Shown here in pieces: positions 36,219 to 46,247 of a stretch of DNA of 64,000 nucleotides (within the stretch, counting starts at the first letter, position 1; every line of letters starts with the position of its first letter). The translations under genes were made by a program, and so were the position numbers. Origin of the DNA: Cucurbitaria berberidis CBS 394.84 (taxonomy: Eukaryota; Ascomycota; Dothideomycetes; Pleosporales; Cucurbitariaceae); assembly GCF_010015615.1 (NCBI RefSeq), contig NW_024468938.1:310001-374000 (forward strand), written 5' to 3'. Under the pieces are notes generated by a model that was not told the DNA's origin, ran no database searches, and saw only the letters and a list, made by a program, of their open reading frames with translations.

Positions 36219-37233
36219 AGTACGCTCTCCCTTTCAATACTATAGATGGATGCCGGCTAACATGTCACAGTGCTTGAGGCACGCTTAATGCAGGCCAGCA
36301 CCCTGAAGAAGGTACGGTAACAAGGCAGTGCCTTGCTTCAGAGCACATCTGACAGTGCCCTAGGTCGTCGACGCAATCAAGGACCTCGTTCAAGACTGCA
36401 ACTTCGACTGCAATGACTCCGGCATCGCCCTCCAGGCCATGGACAATTCCCACGTCGCCCTCGTCTCGATGCTTCTGCGGTCCGAAGCCTTCGAGCCCTT
36501 CCGCTGCGACCGTAACATCGCCCTCGGCATCAATGTCGGCTCCCTTACCAAAGTCCTGCGCGCAGCCCAGAACGACGATGAGCTCACGATCAAGGCGGAG
36601 GATGCGCCTGATGTAGTCAACCTTGTTTTCGAGAACAAGTCCAACGACAGACTTAGCGAGTATGATATCAAGCTTATGGATATTGACCAGGAACATCTGG
36701 GCATTCCGGACACAGAGTATGCGGCTACCGTTATCATGCCGACGTCTGAGTTCCAGAGGATTTGTAGGGATTTGAATGCGTTGTCGGAATCAGGTATGGT
36801 CACTTTGTCAGCGTCAAAGCATCTTACGGATAGAAGGAGCTATTTCATTATTGCACAGGACTGACTACAGTCCAGTGTCGATCGAGTGCACGAAAGAGGG
36901 TATCAAATTCTCCTGCCAGGGCGACATCGGGTCAGGGTCCGTCACGCTTAGACAGCAAGAGTCTGTCGACAAGCCCGAAAACTCCGTCAAAATTGAGATG
37001 AGCGAGCCTGTTTTGCTCACCTTCTCGCTCAAATACTTGGTAAACTTCTGCAAGGCCAGTGGCATGTCAGATACGGTCAAGCTCTGCCTATCAGCCGAGG
37101 TTCCCCTCCTTGTTGAATACGGCCTGCAGAGCAACAGCTACCTGAGGTTCTACCTTGCGCCTAAGGTATTATTGCATGATCTCTCCTCACAATGGACATG
37201 TGCTAACATGAGTAGATCGGCGATGACGAGTGA
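36219..37233 (+). CDS. POL30: Proliferating cell nuclear antigen (PCNA), start codon split by an intron
   Basis: Trimeric DNA sliding clamp for replicative polymerases and repair enzymes. Five coding pieces: base A at 36219, then 36271-36311, 36364-36793, 36876-37165 and 37216-37233, totalling 780 nt and 259 residues, the normal PCNA length. The initiator ATG is formed only after splicing: an A before GTACGC (36220) joins TG after CACAG (36270), with a GCTAAC branch point. Without this intron there is no Met giving the canonical MLEARLxQA start. Conserved landmarks: VVDAIKDLVQDCNFDCND, GIALQAMDNSHVALV, the hydrophobic interdomain region MPTSEFQRICRDL and the C-terminal LAPKIGDDE. The last exon encodes only IGDDE and the stop. 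Identity is certain; the split start is deduced from splice motifs. Confidence 0.95.
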
Positions 37234-37550
37234 GCAGACTCTTGACTTCCTTCGAAACGAGCGACATGTTTTCAACACTCATGTGGGGGATATGTGGCGT
37301 ATGGTCTTTTGATATGCATTCGGAGCGTCTGTCAGGTTCATGGTTCCAGCATGTTAGATTGGCGAGAAACGCGCACTGGTGTTCCGCGCCCTCGGGGTAA
37401 AAGGAGGGTTACCCGCCCCACCAACCTTTTCACGTCATCGTGCGCGGAATTTCAGATAAGAAATCAACACACTTCATTGTCACTGTCTGCGCCTAATTCT
37501 CCACAACCTTCGACTGCTCTACACTAACATTGACCTTCTTCGTCATAAAT

Positions 37551-39125
37551 ATGGCTTCCGACACGCTCATACCGGACACGCGCGTGCTTGCGATCGCCAG
37601 CCATGTAAGACTCACACGCGCACAGCTACAACAAGCCTTGCAGCTAATGCGCGACAGGTAGTCCATGGGTGAGTCTCGCTACATGGGAAGACGTGCATAT
37701 GACTAACTTGGAACCCGAGCTACGTCGGCAATAAAATGGCAACGTTTGTGATGCAGTCTTTGGGATGCGACGTGTCGGCGATCAACACGGTGCACTACAG
37801 TAAGTATGCTTCAGCTGGGAAGGTCTTTTTTTGATAGGACATGGGCTGAGATTAACAGGCAATCACACTGCCTACAAACAAGTGAAAGGCACGAAGACAT
37901 CAGCCCCGCAAATACTGGACCTCTACGAAGGCCTCCGCCAATCGAATCTGACCAACTTCGACGTACTATTGACGGGATATGTCCCCAGCGCCGAGGCAGT
38001 CCAGGCGATAGGGAAGATTGGTAGAGATATCAAGTTCAATGCCGGGACGAAACCGGGGAGCTTCTTCTGGGGTGAGTGTGGGGTTGAAGTAAGACGCGCC
38101 CAGCAGGGCTGATTATGGACAGTGCTCGATCCAGTCATGGGAGACAACGGGAAGCTATACATACCGGAGGATGAGGTACCTGAATATAAGGCGCTGCTAC
38201 GCGAGGCAGACCTTATACTACCCAACCAATTCGAGGCAGAGTAGGTCTACTTGCGTGAGGGACGGTCCGGACCAGGCAATCGCTAACATGAAGGTGTAGG
38301 CTGCTTTCCGATACCCCGATTAGTGATCTCAAGTCACTTGCTGCCGCGATTCAAGTCCTCCACAAGAAGTACCAAGTACCCCATGTCATCATCACGTCTC
38401 TGCGCTTGACTCGCGACAACCAGACGATACCCTCGCGTGCCCCATCGAGACCAGCATCGAAACCCGCATCGGGGACGCATACCCCGTCCGAATCGCCAAA
38501 TCTCGATGCCGCGACCTCGCACCCTTCCACATGGCCCACATCACAATCATCGGAGCAATCGCAGGCTCAACAACCAGAGGCATCCTCCCCGACCAGCATG
38601 GATGACATTGAAAACCTCACCATTATCGGCTCAACTGCGACTTCAGATTACACGCCGCGCCTCTTCCGCATAGATACGCCTGCTCTCCCCCTCTTCTTCT
38701 CAGGAACAGGCGACATGTTCGCTGCGCTGACCATTCCGCGCCTGATCGAAGCAGTGCACGCTGCGTCCTCGCCCGACCTCGATCTGCATTCTACACCCAG
38801 CTGGCGGAGCCCGGACGACGTGCCCGCCGAGGAACTGCCTCTAGCGAAAGCGTGTCAGAAGGTGCTTGCGAGTATGCAGGCTATACTAGCGAAGACGGCA
38901 GCGTCATGCCACGAGAAGATGGACGTATACGATAAGAGGGTGGAGAAGGAGGGCTGTGGGCAAGGCGACGAGGCGGTTGAGCAGGCAGAGAAGAGGAGGC
39001 ATTTAGCGTTGATGAATGCTAGTGAGGTGACGATTGTGCGTCATGTCAAGGAGTTGCTTGATCCGCCTGATTTGGAGAGGTTCAAGCCTCGGCGTGTGAA
39101 GGGGGGGAGTAGCGAAGAAAGGTGA
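37551..39125 (+). CDS. BUD16: Pyridoxal kinase (vitamin B6 salvage)
   Basis: Phosphorylates pyridoxal, pyridoxine and pyridoxamine with ATP, in the cytosol; ribokinase-like fold (PdxK/Bud16). Six exons: 37551-37604, 37658-37668, 37720-37799, 37859-38071, 38123-38240 and 38300-39125, total 433 residues. Exon 2 is only 11 nt (encoding V-V-H plus two bases), yet is required for the conserved ASHVVHGYVGNKMA sequence. Landmarks: VNTVHYSNHTAY-type substrate region (AINTVHYSNHTAY here), LDPVMGDNGKLYI, ILPNQFEAELL, and GTGDMFAAL with the catalytic Asp near residue 297. About 75 residues of Ser/Pro/Thr-rich sequence (roughly 195-270) interrupt the domain before the GTGD loop, so the protein is longer than the roughly 310-residue typical enzyme. 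Converges on the dUTPase gene, 108 bp apart. Confidence 0.93.
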
Positions 39126-39233
39126 TGGCGTTGCGTATCAATTGATGATATCTAGCATGGAGCATCATTTCATGAGCTCGCCGTGAACTATGTATTGCAC
39201 AGCATGCCATGTCGGCTTTGATATATAACCCAT

Positions 39234-40137
39234 CTAAGCACCATTTACAGCTGTGCCCGCTCCAAAGCCTCCCGTGCTCCCGAATCCACCAGCGCCCCTA
39301 ACACTCTCCTCGAGCTTTTGCACCACGACAACTTCAGGCATGACGATCTGTATCCTCATTAGCTTCCTATTCCCCTGATCTTCTTGACAAGCCATCCCAG
39401 TGGAGGGATATATAGTATATATAGTATATAACGTACCTTCTCCACGATCAATTGCGCAATGCGATCACCGACCTTGACCTCAAAGTCCTTGTCCGACAGA
39501 TTCGCGAGGATAACGCCGACGGGACCGCGGTAGTCAGCGTCGATGACGCCAGCGAGCGTGTCGATGCCGTGTTTATACGCAAGGCCAGAGCGCGGTGCGA
39601 CTCTGCCATCTATCCTGAACATCAGCATTGCATCCTCTATCTCTACATTCCCTCGTCATATCGTCAAAACGTACATGTCCCCACCGGCACCGAGATGGAA
39701 ATATCCGTAGGAACCAGCGCCCTTCCCCTCGCGGGGATCACCAATTCCTTCGCACTATACAGATCATGTCCAGCAGCGTAGACGCTCCCCTTTGTAGGCG
39801 CGCGCGCGTGCTCGCTGAGTAGGAGGACCTGCAGTTGCTGCTCTGCTGCCGCGGCCGCTGCGATTGACGGGGCGATTTGCGCGGGCGGTTGTAGACCAGG
39901 TTCAGACATGTTGTTTGATGACAATGATGCGCTGGGGTTGTACGTGTGTGCTAGGGGCGTCGGGGTCGCGGCGCCTGAATCCGTGCCGCGGCGTAGTGAG
40001 GAGGATGTGTGGTGGGCGAGGGGTGTGGGGTCGTCGATGACTTTTGTCCGCTTGGGGAGGGGTGAAGCGGGGAGGGAGGGCGGTTCGTGGTCGGGTGCTG
40101 GGGTGGAGATGTTTTCGAGGTCTTGTGTTGTTGACAT
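39234..40137 (-). CDS. DUT1: dUTP pyrophosphatase (dUTPase) with N-terminal extension
   Basis: Hydrolyses dUTP to dUMP and pyrophosphate, keeping uracil out of DNA and supplying dTMP synthesis; homotrimer. Three exons: 40137-39675, 39609-39437 and 39347-39234, total 249 residues from the first Met. All five trimeric dUTPase motifs are present in order: AGHDLYSA (1), PRSGLA (2), GVIDADYRGPV with the catalytic Asp (3), GDRIAQLI (4) and the Gly-rich GGFGSTG tail (5). The first 76 residues are Pro/Ser-rich, with KRTK basic patch; a second in-frame Met at residue 77 (NNM|SEPG) would give a 173-residue enzyme, close to the usual size. Two starts could serve nuclear and other isoforms, which is inference. 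Two ACGCGT boxes lie upstream. Confidence 0.94.
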
Positions 40138-40259
40138 TCTCTTCTCTCTTCTTTTTGTTCTAGTTTCGTTAACAGACTGTGTGCAGTGGATGGTTGGTTG
40201 GTTAGTTTGGAGAAGGCGGTGAGGATTGGAAGTGACCTGGGATGGTTAGGGATTGGCAG

Positions 40260-40265
40260 ACGCGT
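40260..40265. promoter_or_regulatory. MluI cell-cycle box upstream of dUTPase (distal)
   Basis: ACGCGT about 123 bp before the DUT1 start codon on the minus-strand gene. Paired with a second copy 24 bp further out. Matches the MBF consensus; use is inferred. Confidence 0.5.
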
Positions 40266-40283
40266 TGTGGTGGGGAAGGTGCG

Positions 40284-40289
40284 ACGCGT
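40284..40289. promoter_or_regulatory. MluI cell-cycle box upstream of dUTPase (second copy)
   Basis: ACGCGT within GACGCGTC, about 147 bp before the DUT1 start codon. Close pairing of two sites is typical for strong MBF control in yeasts. Confidence 0.5.
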
Positions 40290-43089
40290 CGGGGCGCATA
40301 GTTTTTTGATTGGCGGACAATGCGACGTGATGGATAGACGGGTGCTTGCTCTGTCTCTTTTGAATTTGAGGTAGCTAGATGCTCAATTTTTGCAGCTGTT
40401 TGGATGAGTTGGTCTGGCAGGTTGCTTGGATACTAGTGGTTCAGCCATAGTGGCCATGATGGTGTTGGGAGGAACCCAGTGATGAACTCATGTTCGATGC
40501 GAATTAACACTTCAAGATCTACGACACTCGAATGTCTCCGAGCGCCAACAATACAAAGCAGCAATAAAGGATCTCTCGCATGACCTTGGGCACAAGCAAG
40601 CTCTGGTTCGAGTTCCGGCTGTGAAGGACTTCAGACAGACAACCAATGTGGAGCAAGAAAAAGACTGTGCGTGATTCCTCAGAACCTTCTCTCATGGCTC
40701 TACAATTCCTCACGGCTGGATGCCTTACCTGTGACTGAGCGGTTAAAGGTACATCCTTTTTACGAGGCCTATTCGACAACTGTCGGGCCGCTAAGGCGAA
40801 GAAGACGCCGACTGGGTAGCATCCAGGTGCCGCGGCAATGAAAGCTCTCATTTACAGCACAAGGCGTATCCCTGAGATGTTGTGGAGAGATTGGGGCCCG
40901 TATCGAATCGACCGATGGCCTTCTCCTTTTTCTGCATCGAAGGATTCATGTTACCTCCGCATGTCACTGCGCAACCGGTGGCTCAAGCTCTTCTGGCAGT
41001 TGTTCTCGTGACTGGCACTCATTTTTCTGCTCTGGTGAGATGGTGAGACGCGGGCCTCGTCCTGTTATCGTAGCTATGCATGCAGTCAGCCACAGCCTTG
41101 GCTCGTCTTCGCGTGCTGACGGCGTATGGCGTATGGTTGATGAGCTGCACACGTCGAGTCTGGGACCGTCTTGTACCTTGGCCATGTCACGCGTTTGGCT
41201 TGGGTGCTTGGAAACTGCTCTTTTGCCGACAAGAAGCAGCTCCTCTTCTTTGCGACATTGGGCTGGGCACACAGCTGCTGTTATTCACAGTCCATCGTCA
41301 CGTCACATTGCCGAGCGATCGCCCTTGGCGGCTCAAGCTTAAACCAACCTGAAGCCGTCATGGTTCTACAACACCCGCCCTGATGAGACGCCCACCCAAT
41401 TGTCGTGCGCTGTTCGAGTATCGCCGCTCGTCACTCTGACGAGCTTCTGCAACCCCGCGAAGATTCACCCGCATCGAAGACACGCGTGTCACCAATGGCG
41501 GAGGCAACCCCGCGCATTGCGACACCACCCTCACCCACACACCACCCGGCCAAACTCGCCTTCACGCGAACAAGGGGGCTTCATCTCCATGGACCACCAG
41601 ATGGAGCCGAGCGCTCTTTGTCAACACGACCAACCAAACTAAACAGACGTCAGGTAGCCAAATGACCCCGGTTGGACCGGCGTGCCCGCCATCTCGCCCT
41701 CGCCCCTTCGAAGCTTCTCTCGCTCAAGCATGTGCCGGCCCCAAAACATCACCGCTTGCCAGCCCTGTCCGGTTAGGCTGGCAAAATCTTTCCGGGAGTT
41801 CGTCCAAGCTTGCTGTGTCCCACGCTTGATGAGGCTATTATCGCCGACCCATCTCGGCGGTCGAGACCGTACTAGGCTAACAAGCGTGTGCCGCGCCATG
41901 CTTGTTGAGCCTCCGGGGTATACAAGGACACTAATGCACCCCGCCGCCCCGTCGCTTTGTTGCGACCATCACATGGCCAGACGCAAAACCTGCTGCCACC
42001 ATCCCTATTTCCACCCCGCCCATGCCCACTCCGCTCTCTCACGGACAGCTAGATGGCTTCAGCTTTGATGACCTGATGCAACCAAGGCTGCTTGGGGGTG
42101 TTCAGAGCGCTTCCATATCCTTGCCAGACATGGCTAGAAGTCGTGCACTTCCAGCTAGCGCGTGCAAAGAAATTCCAATTGTCCAGGTGGTGTGCGTCTT
42201 TGTTTACATCAGGCTAAGCATTCCGGGCGAATCTCTGTCGAGCAACTTGTCGACTTTGAGTTCTTCGAACAAGCACGGTCAAGTCGAGATACGTCCCTGT
42301 TGGCAGCGTGCGTGTTTACGAACACCTCTCTTGTCACAACTGACGTCTCATAAAACGGTGTGGCGCTTTGCCGCACCCCGCATAGGCTGGTTATCTGCAG
42401 TTGCAGCTCCATGATCTCCAAGATGAGGTCAGTGGTTTGTGACATGCACGAGTCTGATTTGACAACCCGTGCCCGCTAAGCACTTGACTGCCTTCTAGTG
42501 CCCTATCGGCATCTCTTGATTCAGCCACTTTCCCTGGTGACAATACGGGCGTTGTCTCCACCTACGTGGTCGTGATCGGACAGACCACCAACAGTCCGTT
42601 CTACCTGTCTCTTCACTCTGGTGTGACTGAGCGATATTTGTAATGTCATTCCGGCAGGAAGAAAAGTGTATTCTTGGAACCACTACGACGTTAGCTAGCA
42701 AACTTTGGCCTCGTTGTCCCAAGGCCTCGGCCTCCAGGGCAAACCAGTCCCGTGGCTAGGGTACTTTGATCGCGCACGCAAATCTGGAACGCACAAGTGG
42801 TTCCCGGTGGTGCATAGTAGCTCCATCGTTAGACCTATTGGAGCTACTCACCATGCTCCCCACTACCATCGGACCATTCTCCAACATCCAATCACGCTGC
42901 TAGCGTGCCAACTCCATGCTTCCAGCCTCCAGACCCCGACACCTGCCCATGGTACGCCCCAGGATCTTACAAGCGCATGTCCCCGTGTATTTAAGGGGGC
43001 CTGTCCCGCGTGGAAAAGATGCGCAACCTCTTCCGAATATACAACGAGTACACAACTTCCTTGTTAATCATTGTCGACAAACCCCAATC
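40290..43089. promoter_or_regulatory. Long intergenic region, upstream of the sugar transporter
   Basis: About 2.8 kb between the divergent dUTPase and transporter genes. No open frame is convincing; the longest (42022-42414, 130 codons) has no family features. Several CCCCGC motifs (for example near 41453, 41508, 41938, 42014 and 42373) fit the CreA/Mig1 carbon-repressor consensus SYGGRG on the reverse strand, and TATTTAAGG near 42988 is a plausible TATA-like element about 100 bp before the start. Such a long promoter would suit a glucose-regulated gene, but the CreA link is inference. Confidence 0.4.
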
Positions 43090-44749
43090 ATGGGTCTCAT
43101 GTTGAAGAAGCCTGCGGGCGCAGCTGGTTCAGCTCTGCCGGCCATCATGGTCGGTTTGTTCGTCGCCTTCGGTGGTGTATTGTTTGGGTATGCTTCTCCT
43201 TGACTCTCATTCGATGCCTCGTGTTAACGGCTGCAGTTATGATACTGGTACCATTGGTGGTATTTTGGGTATGAACCACTGGCGCCAGTTGTTCAGCACC
43301 GGCTACATCAACCCCAAAGATGGCAATCCCGATGTCACCTCCCAGCAAACTTCGTTGATCGTGTCTATCCTTTCTGCTGGAACCTTCTTCGGTGCCCTGA
43401 CTGCTGCCCCGGTAGCCGATTTCCTCGGTCGCCGGCTGGGTCTTGTGGTCTGCAACATCGTCTTCTGTGTCGGTGTCATTCTCCAGACTGCGGCTACTGC
43501 CATTCCCATGTTCGTCGCTGGCCGTTTCTTTGCTGGCTACGGTGTTGGCATGATCAGCGCTACCATTCCTCTTTACCAATCTGAGACCGCCCCCAAATGG
43601 ATCCGTGGTACCATTGTCGGTAGCTACCAGCTGGCCATTACCATCGGCATCCTGCTCGCTGCCATTGTGAACAACTCCTCCAAGGACCGTGACGACACTG
43701 GTTCATACCGCATTCCCATCGCCGTTCAATTTGCGTGGGCCATTGTTCTTTTCGTCGGCTGCGTCTGGCTGCCAGAAACCCCTCGCTGGTTCATCAAGAA
43801 GGGTCGCCCAGAAAAGGCCGCCAAGTCTCTGTCCACACTCAGGAGGCTCGATGTTGACCACCCTGCTCTTGTTGAAGAGTTGAGCGAGATTACTGCCAAC
43901 CACGAGTACGAGTTGTCCCTCGGAAAGGCTACCTACATTGACTGCTTCCGCGGTAACCTCGGCAAACGTCTCGCGACCGGTTGCCTTCTCCAGGCACTTC
44001 AGCAGCTTACTGGTGTCAACTTCATCTTCTACTATGGAACATCCTTCTTCAAGAACTCGGGCATCCAGAACCCCTTTGTTATCAGCATGATTACCTCCTG
44101 CGTTAACGTTGCCTCTACCTTCCCTGGCCTCTACCTTGTTGAGAAGTGGGGTCGCCGCAACCTTCTGCTCTTTGGCGCCATTGGCATGGCTGTGTGCCAG
44201 TTCATCGTGGCCATCACGGGCACCGTCGCTGGTATCGAGAACATCTCTGCCCAGAAGACTTTGATCGCATTTGTATGCATCTACATCTTTTTCTTTGCCT
44301 GCTCCTGGGGCCCAGTCGCTTGGGTTGTCACTGGCGAGATCTTCCCCCTCAAGATTCGCGCCAAGTCTCTCTCAATGACCACAGCCTCCAACTGGCTCCT
44401 CAACTTCGCCATCGGCTATGCCACACCCTATATGGTCAACGACGGCCCTGGCAACGCCAACATGGGCGCCAAGGTCTTCTTCGTCTGGGGCGGATGCTGC
44501 TTCATCTGCATCTTCTTCGTCTGGGCTATGATCTACGAGACCAAGGGTCTTTCCCTGGAGCAGGTCGACGAGCTCTACGGCAAGGTCAGCAAGGCCTGGA
44601 AGTCGCCCGGCTTCGTTCCTACCGTCTCCTTCCAAGATGTCCGCGACCTCAACGCTGATCACCGCCGCACGAGCTTGGCAGACGCCGAGGACGCGGCCAC
44701 GCGTAAGAAGAGTGCGCAGTACAACGAGACCTACGAGAAGCAGGTGTAG
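43090..44749 (+). CDS. Major facilitator sugar (probably glucose/hexose) transporter
   Basis: Twelve-helix plasma-membrane sugar/proton symporter of the MFS sugar porter family. Two exons, 43090-43187 and 43237-44749, giving 536 residues; the 49-nt intron interrupts GGVLFG|YDTGTIGG in the first helix. Landmarks: GYDTGTIGGILGM, DFLGRRLG (loop 2-3 motif), GRFFAGYGVGMIS, PLYQSETAPKWIRG, LPETPRWFIKKGR, QQLTGVNFIFYYG (sugar-binding helix 7), KWGRRNLLL and YETKGLSLEQVDELY near the end. The overall sequence fits fungal high-affinity glucose transporters; affinity and substrate cannot be read from the sequence. Codon use is strongly C-ending (GTC, ATC, TTC, AAC), unlike neighbouring genes, suggesting high expression. 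Cytoplasmic C-terminal tail of about 50 residues. Confidence 0.93.
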
Positions 44750-46199
44750 GTAGGGTCATGGAATTTCTGCACCGATACGATAGGGGACGGGATGTTGGCG
44801 TGCATAGCGCTTCACAAGAATACCCCACTTTGTAAATATACCATGGTTGTTGGTTTTATTAATGTGCCTTCCTAGCGCAACACTTGTATATATTTTTCAA
44901 GTCATGAATAATGAATTTTGAAGAAAACTTCTGCCTTCTGATTACCTGGTGATGGTCTCTATCCTTGCTTCTATTATTACATTCCAATCGACCCGGAAGT
45001 TTTCACGTCGCCGCAAACATCTCTGCACTTAAAGTACATTCCCAGAGACTAGCGATAGCTCAACAAAGTATTCTGAGGCTTGAGCGCTGTTTAAAGCTTT
45101 GCTTTTCTTATAATCAGGGCACAAGACTATCACTATGTTTATGATAAAACCGTACATACACCACAGACCTCTAAAAAAATAGGCTGGAAGGAAATCTTTT
45201 GAATTCGACACTTACATCTCCTAGCACTTCCGCGTGGAATCTCCACAAATCATGAAAACGGTCGTCGTAATAATGAACGGGAAAGTACCGCGACGTAACC
45301 ATAGGACCAAACCCTGGCACTCGTCAGTGGCAGTGACAGTGACAGTTGACCACGATTGCGATTGCTAGCTAGCTACTTATGACTCTCAACCACTGACCCT
45401 CAACCAGTAGGCATCCCCACGTGGCCAAGGCGCTTGTCTCCGTAGGTTCCCCAGACACCCGCGCATGTAGGTCTAGCGTCCACAATCGCTTTAAACGGTC
45501 GGGAGCAAGGGAGCGAGACGTTGAGGCCTTTCGCACGCATCCGCTTTAGATTAGAGGCGTGCAAGCTTTTCGCTTCAACCGTGCTAGGTCTATCATCTTG
45601 GCTGTCTTGTCGATCAATGCGTCTATAGCTAGTACCGGTTCGGTACTCGTGTCTACAGAGAGAAGTGGAATTGGTGAGCCGAGCTCGGCTATGGGATCAC
45701 AATGATGATCAAGTCGACTGCGGCTTTATATTGGAAGTCATTGACTTGCGCTGTCTGATGCTTTATATGCCTGCAGTGAATGAATAGGGGCTGCAATAGA
45801 GGTAGGTGGCTTGTAATCATGTTTGGTTTCGGATCTAGGTTAAGGGATTCGATGTTTCGCTGAGGAAAGCCAAGTATCATGGCGAAATGATATGCATATC
45901 ATTGTTTCGATCTGATAGATCTTAGCGCTTATTCTATGACGCGATCACCCGTAACCGCACCTCCCTCTGATACACGAGAGATCCCAGGTCGTTGTGATTG
46001 ATGATATGCCCATGCTTGGTAAACTCAATGGCGGAGGGCAGTTACGTGGACAGGTTTCAACGTTTTTTGCGGACATTGGTCAGCGAATTGTCCAGATGAT
46101 TTATCCGCAGAGGGCCTAGACGCTTTGAATTGGTGACATCGGGGAACCCCGTGGGTGCCCCCAGTACACGGCCAATTGCGTACAACACTAAACCTGATA
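44750..46199. other. Gene-free stretch left of the RIP transposon
   Basis: Transporter terminator, then about 1.3 kb without a supported gene. Includes a diverged, inverted copy of the dispersed repeat at 45025-45066. Confidence 0.45.
45025..45066 (-). repeat. Copy (diverged, inverted) of dispersed terminal repeat
   Basis: ACTTAAAGTAC...CCAGAG..TAGCGATAGCTCAAC, matching the inner part of the repeat family; the outer GCGCC motif has been lost or replaced. Confidence 0.6.
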
Positions 46200-46247
46200 C
46201 TAAGGTAGGACAGCCGATAAACCGCGGCAGCCAATAAACCACCTTAA
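46200..46247 (+). repeat. Left terminal inverted repeat
   Basis: 48 bp, starting CTAAGGTAGGACAGCC. It carries CTA where the right end has CCG, a double RIP-type change. Confidence 0.9.

Noticed and set aside
43145..43579. 144-codon minus-strand frame
   Set aside because: Exactly antisense to the sugar transporter; an artefact of its strongly C-ending codons.
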